A stretch of 64,000 nt of DNA, from positions 241,150 through 305,149 of the forward strand of contig NZ_CP028036.1 of the NCBI RefSeq assembly GCF_005491205.1, read 5' to 3'. The DNA comes from Nissabacter sp. SGAir0207 (GTDB taxonomy: Bacteria > Pseudomonadota > Gammaproteobacteria > Enterobacterales > Enterobacteriaceae). A program made the position numbers and the translations under genes. Below the pieces are notes generated by a model that saw nothing but the letters and a program-made list of their open reading frames with translations, ran no database searches and was not told the DNA's origin. Positions 16,458-24,776 of the stretch are shown here, piece by piece. The number at the start of each line of letters is the position of its first letter. Position 1 is the stretch's first letter.

Positions 16458-16712
16458 ATGTTAAAACCATATACCGTATCACTGGCGATGGGGATGCTCG
16501 CCGGCGCAATCTACGTGGCAGTGGGGGTCAACTCCCCTGCGCCACCGATTATCGCGCTGCTGGGGCTGTTCGGCATGTTGGTGGGAGAGCAGATTGTCCC
16601 GCTGTGCAGAAGGCTGATCCGCCGCCAACCGGTCACGCTGGCGTGGTTCCGCCATGAGTGCGTCCCCAAAATCAGTGGCACGCCTCCCTCTTCCGGTGAC
16701 CACACCCCGTAA
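16458..16712 (+). CDS. XapX (DUF1427) domain small membrane protein, second copy
   Basis: 84 residues, paralogous to the gene two bases upstream: GMLAGAIYVAVGVNSPAPPIIALLGLFGMLVGEQIV carries the same two-helix pattern and SPAPP-IALLGLFGM signature. The C-terminal tail (RRLIRRQPVTLAWFRHECVPK) is basic and probably cytoplasmic. The tandem arrangement suggests a hetero-oligomer of two XapX subunits. Function unknown. Confidence 0.9.
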   Translation: MLKPYTVSLAMGMLAGAIYVAVGVNSPAPPIIALLGLFGMLVGEQIVPLCRRLIRRQPVTLAWFRHECVPKISGTPPSSGDHTP

Positions 16713-16757
16713 GAAAAGCTTCACCGGTACCGAGTACCCTGAAAGGACAACTACAGC

Positions 16758-17141
16758 ATGACGCTGTCGCAGTGCATTGTCGTCGTCGATGACGAACGGT
16801 CAGTTCGCAGTGGGTTAAGCAACCTGCTGCAATCGGAGGGTTACCAGACCCAATCCTTCGACTCGGCGGAAACGCTGCTAGAGGATAGGGACGCGCTGGC
16901 AAACGCCGCCCTGTTTATCATTGATGCCCGCCTGAAAGGCATGGATGGTTTCACGCTGTTCAGTGAGTTGACCCGGCGGCTGGGCAAGCCACCGGGGATC
17001 ATTATTTCAGGCCACGGGGATGAGGAGATGCTGTGCCATGCCCTCAACCTCGGGGCCATTGCGTTTATGCGCAAGCCGATTGAAATCGAGACGTTATTCG
17101 GACACATCCGCCGGGAATTTTCCTCGAAAGAGGTACGCTAA
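16758..17141 (+). CDS. Receiver-only response regulator
   Basis: A 127-residue CheY-like receiver without an output domain. The acidic pair is Asp11/Asp12, the phospho-acceptor is Asp56 (FIIDARLKGMDG), the switch Ser84 is in IIISGHG, and Lys106 is in FMRKPIE. It has the FixJ-type receiver flavour. Its stop codon overlaps the start of the giant kinase gene (TAATG), implying tight coupling, so it is probably a phosphotransfer partner of that kinase. A close paralogue lies at 44499 (both share ERSVRSGLSNLLQS and the same C-terminal layout). Confidence 0.93.
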   Translation: MTLSQCIVVVDDERSVRSGLSNLLQSEGYQTQSFDSAETLLEDRDALANAALFIIDARLKGMDGFTLFSELTRRLGKPPGIIISGHGDEEMLCHALNLGAIAFMRKPIEIETLFGHIRREFSSKEVR

Positions 17142-20100
17142 TGAGCCTGAACCCCGAGATCCTGCTGTCAGATGAAGATGAGAACACCTGCCCGCCACAG
17201 GCGATGAGCGTCACCCCACTGGCGCAGGAGGGCAGCATTGAGTGGCTGTGCGGCCAGCATGTGCCCTATGGCGACCTCTTCGTGCTGGCGACCGCCGCCA
17301 GCGAGGAGACGGTCTTTCAGGCCACGCAGCTGCTGAAAAATGAGTTCTCCCTGCGGGAGAAACTCGCCGAGCCGTGGGCGCTGAAACCGCTGCGCGAAGG
17401 CTGCTACCAAGGTCGCTATGCCCTCATCTACCCCAGCTTCCCCTACCGGACACTGGCCGACGCCCTGCGCCAGCCGCCGGGCACCCTGCACGAGTTCCTT
17501 GAGCTGGCGGCGCGGGTCTGCACGCCACTGGGGATGATGCACCAACAGGGGCTGGTACATGGCGACATCAAGCCTGCCAACCTGTTCCTCTCGCCAACGG
17601 GTGCCATCATGCTCGGTGGCTTTGGGCTGGCCTCGTTGGCATCCGAGAGCCTGCAACAGGCAAGGCTGCCCGTGACGGGCGGGACGCTGGCCTATATGTC
17701 GCCGGAGCACACCTCACGCACCGCGCATCAGGTGAGCAGCCAGAGCGATCTCTACAGCCTCGGCATTGTGCTCTACCAGTTGCTGACCGGCAGCCTGCCG
17801 TTCGGCAGTCTGGCAGGGGGCCACGCGGAGTGGGCGCACCACCACATCGCCTCTGAACCGGTGCCGCCCCACGTGCTGCGCAAGGATGTGCCACCGGTGC
17901 TCTCCGCCATCCTACTGCGCCTGCTGGAGAAGAACCCCGAGGCCCGCTACCAGACGGCGGAGGGCCTGTTGGCCGACCTGCGCCGTTGCCAGTCCAATCT
18001 CCAGCCGGATGGCAACCTCGCGCCCTTTACGCTGGGGTTGCAGGACAGCCAGCGCGACGGGCAGGCAGCGGGTGCGCTGCTGCTGACCCACCCACAGGCC
18101 ACCGAGGTGCTGGCCGCCTTTGATGAGGTCGATCGCCACGGCAAGCCCCTGCTGGTGGTGATCAGCGGCGCGCCGGGATCGGGCAAATCCTCCCTGATGG
18201 CCTCCTCACTGCACCTGCTGCGACAGAAAAAGGCGCTGCTGACGGTGGTGAAGGCCGATCAGCACTCCCCCATTCTGCCCTACGCCCTGTTTTCCGCCGC
18301 CTTCAAGACGCTGGCGCTCCACCTGCTGGGGCTGCCGACGGCGGAGGTAGCGCGTTGGAAAACGCACATTACGCGGCTGCTGGGCGACCACACCGGGCTG
18401 GCCGTCAGTCTGGTGCCGGAGTTGGGCGTGCTGCTCAACCGACAGGCCAATGTGCCGCCCGAGGCGCACGCGCTGGATGCGCGCGACACCTTCAACACCA
18501 TGGCCTGCAATCTGGTCAACGCCTTTAGCGTCCCCGGCCGGCCGCTGGTGATGCTGATTGACGATGTGCATTGGGCTGACCCGGCCTCGCTCTATCTGCT
18601 GCAACACCTGCTAAGCCACCATGATGATATTCCGCTGCTGCTGGTCATCTCCCACCGGGAGGAGTCCTCACTGCCCTGCCCGCTGGTGTCGACCCGCCTG
18701 ACGAAAATTCGCGCCGCGGCCGCCAGGGTGGTTGACCTCACGCCAGAGCCGCTCTCCATCAAGGCGATCACCCGCTGGCTGGCCGGCCAGCTGCACAGCC
18801 GCGCCTCGGCCACCACCGAACTGGCCCAGCTGATCCATGAGAAGACCGGCGGCATCCCGCTCTTCACCCATGAGTTTTACCGACAGGCGGTGCGTGACGG
18901 GCTGATTACCCACTCCGCCACCCGCTGGGGCTATGACCGCGAGGCGCTGCGCGGCTGCCACTACTCCGAGAACGTGGCCTCACGCACCTTGCAGCAGCTG
19001 GAGACCATTCCCGCCGCCGCCCGGCGCTTGCTGGGGCAGGTCGCCTGCATCGGCGGCTCGGGCGAGCTTGCCCAGCTTAGCCGCCTTCTTGGCCTGCCGG
19101 TGGCGGAGATCCGCGCTATCCTGCTGCCCGCCGTCGCTGCCCGGCTGATTACCCTCACCAGCACCACCTATGCCTTTATGCATGACCGGGTGCATGAGGC
19201 CGCGCTGGGGCTGATTGCGGCGCAAGAGAAGGAGGCGCTGCACTATCAGGCCGCGCACCGGCTGGCCGAACTCGCCAACGGCAACGCCACCAATGAGCTG
19301 CTGTTCCGCGCGGTGCACCACATCGCCGCGATAGGCCATGCCGACATGACTGATGCGGATCGCGCCACCTTCAGCGGCCTGATCCTGCACGCCGCCCGGC
19401 GCGCCAAGGTGACAGGTGACTACCGATCCGCCCTGCGCTTTTTGGCCCACGCCCGCACGCTGAATGCCCATGCCAGCGCGGATGCGGTGGCCTTGATGCT
19501 GGAGGAGGCGGAGTGTGAGTTCCTGAACGGCAATTTTGCCGTTGCGCTTGGGCATTGTGCCGCCCTGCTCGCCGCGCCGGGGGAACTGACCGACAAGGCC
19601 AAGGCCGCCTGCCTGATGGCGGAAGTCCACATGCGCCAGTCAGACAGCCAGCTGGCGCTGGAGACTGCCCTCGCCTGGCTGGCAGTGTTTGGCATCCATC
19701 TCGGCCGCTACCCGGACAGGGCGGAGTGCAACGCGGCCCGGCTGGCATTGCAGGCACAGGTGGGCGAGAACCCGCATACCCGTTTCAGGAAGCTGCCCCG
19801 GCTGGCCTGCCGCCACACTGAGGCGATGATGAACCTGCTGGCCAGCGCCAGCAAATTCGCCGCCTTTATCGATCCCCGGCTGAATTTCATCATCACCTGC
19901 AAAATCCTGCACCTGACGCTCGACCACGGCATCACGGGCGCCTCCACCTTCGCGCTGTGCTGGTATGGCGCGCTGTGTGGCGACCACTACCACGAGCACC
20001 GCCGGGGATTTGCCAGCGCGCTGCTGGCGCGTGAGCTGGTGCACAAACACAATTTCACCGGTTACCGGGCGCTGACGCTGCTGCCGCTCGACCAGATCAG

Positions 20101-22702
20101 CATCTGGACAATGCCCGTCAGCTACGCGATTGAGCAGGCCAAGGCGGCGTTTGATGCCGCCGTGGAGCATGGCGACCGCACTCCCGCCTGTCTGGCGCTG
20201 CGCCACATCGTGATGAACTATCTGGCGCGCGGCGATCACCTCGACGGCGTGCAGACCTCGATTGAGCGCGGCCTGACCTACGTGCGCAAGGCGCACTACA
20301 AGGGCGTGGAGGTGGTGCTCAATATGCAGCGCGACTACGTGATGTTCCTGCGCAAGCCGGGCAGCCAGCCCCTCTCCGGCCATGACTTCACGCCGCCCAC
20401 CTTCAGGCCGGACAAGCCGGGCGAACGGGTGGAGCCGCTGCTGCTGATGCAGTTCTGGTCGCCGCTCTACAAGGGCATGGCACACTTCTTTGCCGGCGAA
20501 TATGCCTACGCCAGCCACTGCTTTGCCACTGCCGCGCCGCTGATTGAGATGATCCCTGGGCATATCCATATGCTCGATTTCCATCTCTATAGCGCGCTGT
20601 CGATCGCCATCCCGCTGACGCCGGAGAGCTGCGGCACCGGGCCGCGTGCGCAGATCGAACGCCATCTGGAGAAGATTGCGGCGTGGGCCGCTGGCAACCC
20701 GAAAACCTTCGCCGACAAAGAGGCGCTGTTGCGCGCCGAGTGCCTGCGGCTGGACGGCCAGACGAGCCAGGTCGCCGCGCAATATGAGGTAGCGATGGCC
20801 CTCTCGCGCGAGGGGCAGTTCCACCATATCCACGGCGTGGCCTGTGAGCTGGCCGCCCGTTTCGCCACCGCCTGTGGCCTGAAGTTCGCTGCCGAAGGCT
20901 ACCTGAAGGGGGCGCTCCACGCGTGGGAGCGCTGGGGCGCGGGAGCCAAGGTGCGCCAGCTGGAGGGCCGCCATCCCCATCTGGTGACGCAGAGCGCCCA
21001 TGCGGCGCTGAGCACCGTGACCTTTGAGCAGAGCGCAATGATGAGCGACCTGCAAAGCATGGCCACGGCCCTGCGCGTGCTAACCGAGGAGATCGATCTC
21101 GAACGCCTGATCCACACCCTGATGGTGATGCTGGTGGAGCGCGCTGGGGCGCAGCGTTGCCTGCTGATCCGCCTGATCGAGGGCAAAACGCCGGAGATTG
21201 AGGCGCGCGCCATTACCACCGCCGACGCCATCAATGTCAGTATCGTCAAGGAGACGCCGGTCGCCACCGACCTGCCGCTCTCCGTGCTGGCGGCGGTGAT
21301 CCGCACCGGCCAGGAGATCCGCACCGGCAAGCCGGAAGTGTTCAGCCCCTTCAGCCAGGATCACTATCTGGTGGCATCCGGGGCGGCGGTGATGTGCGTA
21401 CCGATGTTCAAGCAGGCGCAGATGGTCGGCGTGCTCTATCTGGAGAACCGCCTGATGCCCGATGTGTTCACCGCCGAGCACTCGCGGATTGTCTCCATGC
21501 TGGCCGCGCAAGCGGCGGTATCACTGGAGACCGCACGCCTCTACGCCGAGCTGGTGGATGAGAACCGGCACCGGCGGCGGGTGGAGAAGCAGCTGCTCGC
21601 CAGCCAGAAATCCTTGATGCTGGGCGAGAAGATCAGCCACACCGGCACCTGGCACTGGCACCTGGAGCAGGATGTGATGCTACTTTCCGAGGAGTACAGG
21701 CGGATTGTCGGCTTGCCAGCGCACCAGAACAGTCTCTCGATGGCCGATTTCATGACGCGCGTCCACCCGGATGATTTCACCTGCATCAATGAACTGGTGA
21801 TTGAAAGCGTGCGCAATGGGCAGCCGATGCAGGCCGAGTTCCGCATCATCCGCACCGACGGCGAGTGCCGCTATATCAAGGGGATTGGCGAGCCGGTCGA
21901 GAACTGGCCGGAGGTGAAGGAGTATTTCGGCACCCTCTCGGACATCACCAGCCAGCGCATGTCGGAAGATGCCGCGCGCATCGCACAGGCGGATCTGGCG
22001 CGGGTGTCGCGCGCCACCACCGTGGGCCAGCTGACCGCCTCGATCGCCCACGAGATCAATCAGCCGCTGATGTCGATTGTCGCCAACGCCGGGGCCAGCC
22101 TGCGCTGGCTGAAGCGTACGCCACCGCATCTGGAGAACGCCAGCCAAAGTCTGGAGGAGATTATCAAGGAGGGAAGCCGCGCCGGTGACATCATCCGCGG
22201 CTTGCAGGCGCTGACGCGCAACCACGTCTCTGAATTTACCCCGGCCCAGCTGCACCTGATCGCCCGGGATATCTTGTCGCTGTCACGTCTGGAGCTGGAG
22301 CGTAAATTCATCTCGCTGGAGCTGGATCTTCAGGCCAGTGATGATTACATCTTCTGTGACCGGGTGCAGATCCAGCAGGTGTTGCTGAATCTGGTGGTCA
22401 ATGCGATGGAGGCGATGGCGGAAAACGGCGGCACCAATCTGTTGAGGCTTGCCTCCTCCCACCCCACCCCGGATACCCTGCGTTTTGAGGTATCTGATAG
22501 CGGCCCCGGTATTTCCGAGGAGATCATGGATAAGATTTTTGACTCTTTCTATACCACCAAAAGTCGCGGGATGGGGATGGGCCTGACCATCAGCAGCGAA
22601 ATTATCCATCGCCACGGCGGGAAATTACAGGTAGAGAACCGGGAGGGGGGCGGCAGCACATTCTGGTTTACGCTTCCCCGCCATAATACCTCAAATCATT
22701 AA
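17141..22702 (+). CDS. Giant hybrid sensor: kinase-like domain, STAND-type ATPase, GAF, PAS, histidine kinase
   Basis: 1853 residues. Domains in order: an eukaryotic-type Ser/Thr kinase-like domain (about 35-285) with HGDIKPAN at 140-147 but GFG (160-162) in place of DFG, and no clear VAIK lysine; an AAA/STAND ATPase (about 320-700) with Walker A GAPGSGKS near 343-350 and Walker B LVMLIDDVHW near 470-480; a long helical TPR-like region (about 700-1300); GAF (about 1310-1465); PAS (about 1490-1605); HisKA with His1637 (SIAHEINQP); HATPase_c with N box near 1752, DSGPGIS near 1786 and GMGMGL near 1810. No TM helices are evident, so it is cytoplasmic. Such trifunctional sensors are known, but their signals are not. 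It should phosphorylate the coupled receiver and/or the FixJ-like regulators nearby. The kinase-like domain may be inactive. Confidence 0.93.
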   Translation: MSLNPEILLSDEDENTCPPQAMSVTPLAQEGSIEWLCGQHVPYGDLFVLATAASEETVFQATQLLKNEFSLREKLAEPWALKPLREGCYQGRYALIYPSFPYRTLADALRQPPGTLHEFLELAARVCTPLGMMHQQGLVHGDIKPANLFLSPTGAIMLGGFGLASLASESLQQARLPVTGGTLAYMSPEHTSRTAHQVSSQSDLYSLGIVLYQLLTGSLPFGSLAGGHAEWAHHHIASEPVPPHVLRKDVPPVLSAILLRLLEKNPEARYQTAEGLLADLRRCQSNLQPDGNLAPFTLGLQDSQRDGQAAGALLLTHPQATEVLAAFDEVDRHGKPLLVVISGAPGSGKSSLMASSLHLLRQKKALLTVVKADQHSPILPYALFSAAFKTLALHLLGLPTAEVARWKTHITRLLGDHTGLAVSLVPELGVLLNRQANVPPEAHALDARDTFNTMACNLVNAFSVPGRPLVMLIDDVHWADPASLYLLQHLLSHHDDIPLLLVISHREESSLPCPLVSTRLTKIRAAAARVVDLTPEPLSIKAITRWLAGQLHSRASATTELAQLIHEKTGGIPLFTHEFYRQAVRDGLITHSATRWGYDREALRGCHYSENVASRTLQQLETIPAAARRLLGQVACIGGSGELAQLSRLLGLPVAEIRAILLPAVAARLITLTSTTYAFMHDRVHEAALGLIAAQEKEALHYQAAHRLAELANGNATNELLFRAVHHIAAIGHADMTDADRATFSGLILHAARRAKVTGDYRSALRFLAHARTLNAHASADAVALMLEEAECEFLNGNFAVALGHCAALLAAPGELTDKAKAACLMAEVHMRQSDSQLALETALAWLAVFGIHLGRYPDRAECNAARLALQAQVGENPHTRFRKLPRLACRHTEAMMNLLASASKFAAFIDPRLNFIITCKILHLTLDHGITGASTFALCWYGALCGDHYHEHRRGFASALLARELVHKHNFTGYRALTLLPLDQISIWTMPVSYAIEQAKAAFDAAVEHGDRTPACLALRHIVMNYLARGDHLDGVQTSIERGLTYVRKAHYKGVEVVLNMQRDYVMFLRKPGSQPLSGHDFTPPTFRPDKPGERVEPLLLMQFWSPLYKGMAHFFAGEYAYASHCFATAAPLIEMIPGHIHMLDFHLYSALSIAIPLTPESCGTGPRAQIERHLEKIAAWAAGNPKTFADKEALLRAECLRLDGQTSQVAAQYEVAMALSREGQFHHIHGVACELAARFATACGLKFAAEGYLKGALHAWERWGAGAKVRQLEGRHPHLVTQSAHAALSTVTFEQSAMMSDLQSMATALRVLTEEIDLERLIHTLMVMLVERAGAQRCLLIRLIEGKTPEIEARAITTADAINVSIVKETPVATDLPLSVLAAVIRTGQEIRTGKPEVFSPFSQDHYLVASGAAVMCVPMFKQAQMVGVLYLENRLMPDVFTAEHSRIVSMLAAQAAVSLETARLYAELVDENRHRRRVEKQLLASQKSLMLGEKISHTGTWHWHLEQDVMLLSEEYRRIVGLPAHQNSLSMADFMTRVHPDDFTCINELVIESVRNGQPMQAEFRIIRTDGECRYIKGIGEPVENWPEVKEYFGTLSDITSQRMSEDAARIAQADLARVSRATTVGQLTASIAHEINQPLMSIVANAGASLRWLKRTPPHLENASQSLEEIIKEGSRAGDIIRGLQALTRNHVSEFTPAQLHLIARDILSLSRLELERKFISLELDLQASDDYIFCDRVQIQQVLLNLVVNAMEAMAENGGTNLLRLASSHPTPDTLRFEVSDSGPGISEEIMDKIFDSFYTTKSRGMGMGLTISSEIIHRHGGKLQVENREGGGSTFWFTLPRHNTSNH

Positions 22703-22705
22703 TGC

Positions 22706-22738
22706 CCTTACCGCCTGGCCTTTTTGCAGGCGGTAAGG
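22706..22738. terminator. 12-bp hairpin between convergent kinase and FixJ-like genes
   Basis: CCTTACCGCCTG (22706-22717) pairs with CAGGCGGTAAGG (22727-22738) around a loop containing five Ts. Probably a bidirectional terminator for the two convergent transcripts. Confidence 0.7.
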
Positions 22739-22799
22739 TGCTCAAAAAATTTGAAGGGATGGCACGCTATTTTTTTGGCAGATAATACCCCCACAAAAA

Positions 22800-23429
22800 T
22801 TAATAGTGGGAGTGGCGCGGCTCTTTAAACCGGTTTATCTTCTCCACCGCCCTGACCAGATCGGTCAGGGATCGCGCCTGCATCTTTTCCATGACGCGGC
22901 GCTTATGAACTTTGGCAGTAATTTCGCTGACGCCCATTTCGGCGGCGATCTGTTTATTCAGCAACCCGCTCACCGCCAACTGCATCACCTCGGTTTCACG
23001 CGGCGTCAACGACTGGATACGCTCAGTCAGCGCCCGTTTCTCCTGCGACTGCACCTGGCTCTGCGCCGAGATACGCAGCGCCTCAGCCACCGCCAGCAAC
23101 AGCGGCTCCGGCATCACCGGCTTGGTCAGGAACTCATAGGCCCCGGCCTTCATCGCCTTCACGGTGATGGGAATGGTGCCAAACCCCGTCAGGAAGATGG
23201 TGGGCACCGAGTACCCGCGCTCGTTCAGCGTTTTTGACACCTCAAAGCCATCCATACCCGGCATATTGATGTCCACAATCAGGCAGCAGGGCGTATTAAC
23301 GGTGGGCTGGGATAAAAACGCCTGTGGGGAGGTAAACGCGCTGACCGCATATCCTTCTGAACCGAGAAGATTACGCAGGGCCGCGATCACTGGCTCCTCA
23401 TCGTCAACAATATAAACAGTGTGTTCCAT
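22800..23429 (-). CDS. FixJ-type response regulator (receiver plus LuxR HTH)
   Basis: About 209 residues. The receiver has Asp9/Asp10, phospho-acceptor Asp53 (IVDINMPGMDGFEV), Thr81 (FLTGFGTIP) and Lys103 (FLTKPV). The LuxR-type HTH is at about 143-190 (LTPRETEVMQLAVSGLLNKQIAAEMGVSEITAKVHKRRVMEKM). It follows the FixJ/TodT pattern and should activate transcription when phosphorylated, most likely by the convergent giant kinase. It has a near-twin at 46103. The start is ambiguous: ATG 23429 matches the paralogue, while ATG 23441 lies behind a weak AAGG. A TATAC-N5-GATAAT promoter element lies about 200 bases upstream. Confidence 0.92.
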   Translation of the reverse strand: MEHTVYIVDDEEPVIAALRNLLGSEGYAVSAFTSPQAFLSQPTVNTPCCLIVDINMPGMDGFEVSKTLNERGYSVPTIFLTGFGTIPITVKAMKAGAYEFLTKPVMPEPLLLAVAEALRISAQSQVQSQEKRALTERIQSLTPRETEVMQLAVSGLLNKQIAAEMGVSEITAKVHKRRVMEKMQARSLTDLVRAVEKINRFKEPRHSHY

Positions 23430-23632
23430 ACAGTGTCTCATTTTGCGCCTTGGCGGGCAGGGTTCGCTGACAGCGGGCCATTTTTTACAGGGTACACTTT
23501 CCATCATAAAGGGCGGGTTATTGAATAAAATCAAAAATTACTGACATTTTTAATCAAATTATATGAATAAGTTAGAAAATAAGCGCTTTCGCTTACCAAA
23601 TAACCTTGGATATTGCGGGAAGGCTCGCCGCT

Positions 23633-23651
23633 ATTATCCTTTGGTATAACT
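23633..23651 (-). promoter_or_regulatory. AGTTATAC-N5-GATAAT element facing the FixJ-like gene
   Basis: On the minus strand, AGTTATAC (23651-23644), five bases, then GATAAT (23638-23633) continued by AGC. The XapX-operon element at 16043-16064 reads AGTTATAC-N5-GATAATAGC as well, so 17 fixed positions are shared. It faces the FixJ-like gene (start 23429) and also lies 59 bases upstream of the divergent esterase gene. Confidence 0.55.
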
Positions 23652-23709
23652 TACAATTTCCCCAAATCACGTGAATACTCAGCCTTTCTTATTATTCCAG
23701 GGTATTCAC

Positions 23710-24726
23710 ATGAAATTAAAATTAATCGTGGGCGCGCTGCTGTTGGCAGGACAGATGACCACCGCGTTTGCGGCAACCGAGGGCGCCCCGGCACCGACAG
23801 CTGGCGTGGCTGGCTTCCTACAGGTGTTGAACAGCGGCGGTGGCAAGCCGATTGAGCAGCTCTCCCCGGCCGCCGCGCGTGAGGTGCTGATTGGCGCGCA
23901 GAAGGGCGCGACGCTGCCGCCAGCAGAGGTGACGGAGAAGTCCATCACCGTGCTGGGCCAGCCGCTGACGCTGACCGTGGTCAAGCCCGCCAACAGCAGC
24001 GGCACACTGCCGGTATTTATGTTCTTCCACGGCGGCGGCTGGGTGCTCGGCGACTTCCCGACCCATGAGCGGCTGGTACGCGATCTGGTGAACGAGTCTG
24101 GCGCGGCAGCGGTATTCGTGAACTACACCCCCTCCCCGGAGGCGCGCTACCCGGTTGCCATTACCCAAGCCTATGAGGCGACCAAATGGGTAGCGGAGCA
24201 TGGCGCGGAGATTGGCGTCGATGGCAACCGTCTGGCGCTGGTGGGCAACAGCGTGGGCGGCAACATGGTGGCCGCCGTCGCCTTGCAGGCCAAGCGCTTC
24301 CATACCCCGACCATCCGCTACAACGTGATGCTGTGGCCGGTCACGGATGCCCGCTTTGACGATGCCTCCTACAACCAGTTTGAAAACGGCTACTTCCTGA
24401 CTCGCAATATGATGAAGTGGTTCTGGGACAGCTACACCACCTCGGAGAGCGATCGCAACAACATTTTGGCCTCCCCGTTGCGCGCCACCCGCGAAGAGCT
24501 GAAGGGCCTGCCGCCGACCCTGATCCAGACCGCTGAACTGGACGTGCTGCGCGACGAGGGCGAAGCCTTTGGCCGCCACCTCGACGCCGCCGGTGTGCCG
24601 GTGACCGTCACGCGCTACAACGGCATGATCCATGACTATGGCCTGCTCAACGCCCTGAGCCAGGAGCCGACAGTACGCACCGCACTGCAACAGGCCTCAT
24701 CAGAAATTAAGCTGCACCTTAATTAA
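23710..24726 (+). CDS. Secreted alpha/beta hydrolase, HSL-type esterase/lipase
   Basis: 338 residues with a Sec signal peptide (MKLKLIVGALLLAGQMTTAFA, cleavage probably after residue 21 or 22), so it is periplasmic or exported. The HSL (hormone-sensitive-lipase-like) signatures are present: oxyanion-hole HGGG at 107-110, nucleophile Ser181 in GNSVGG, Asp278 and His308 (MIHDY). It should hydrolyse small carboxyl esters. The ATG at 23710 is chosen over the upstream GTG at 23671 because it starts the signal peptide directly. It lies divergent from the FixJ-like gene and may share its control region. Confidence 0.9.
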   Translation: MKLKLIVGALLLAGQMTTAFAATEGAPAPTAGVAGFLQVLNSGGGKPIEQLSPAAAREVLIGAQKGATLPPAEVTEKSITVLGQPLTLTVVKPANSSGTLPVFMFFHGGGWVLGDFPTHERLVRDLVNESGAAAVFVNYTPSPEARYPVAITQAYEATKWVAEHGAEIGVDGNRLALVGNSVGGNMVAAVALQAKRFHTPTIRYNVMLWPVTDARFDDASYNQFENGYFLTRNMMKWFWDSYTTSESDRNNILASPLRATREELKGLPPTLIQTAELDVLRDEGEAFGRHLDAAGVPVTVTRYNGMIHDYGLLNALSQEPTVRTALQQASSEIKLHLN

Positions 24727-24762
24727 ACGCCCCTGCCAGCCCGAGAGCTGGCAGGGGCGTTT
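24725..24762. terminator. 16-bp bidirectional terminator
   Basis: AAACGCCCCTGCCAGC (24725-24740), loop CCGAGA, GCTGGCAGGGGCGTTT (24747-24762). The A and T ends make it work in both directions for the esterase and TonB-receptor genes. Confidence 0.9.
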
Positions 24763-24776
24763 ATCTCCGGCTTTCG

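Noticed and set aside
19640..21055. A 471-codon open frame on the minus strand
   Set aside because: Antisense to the giant sensor kinase, Arg/Gln/His-rich, no domain and no ribosome site.
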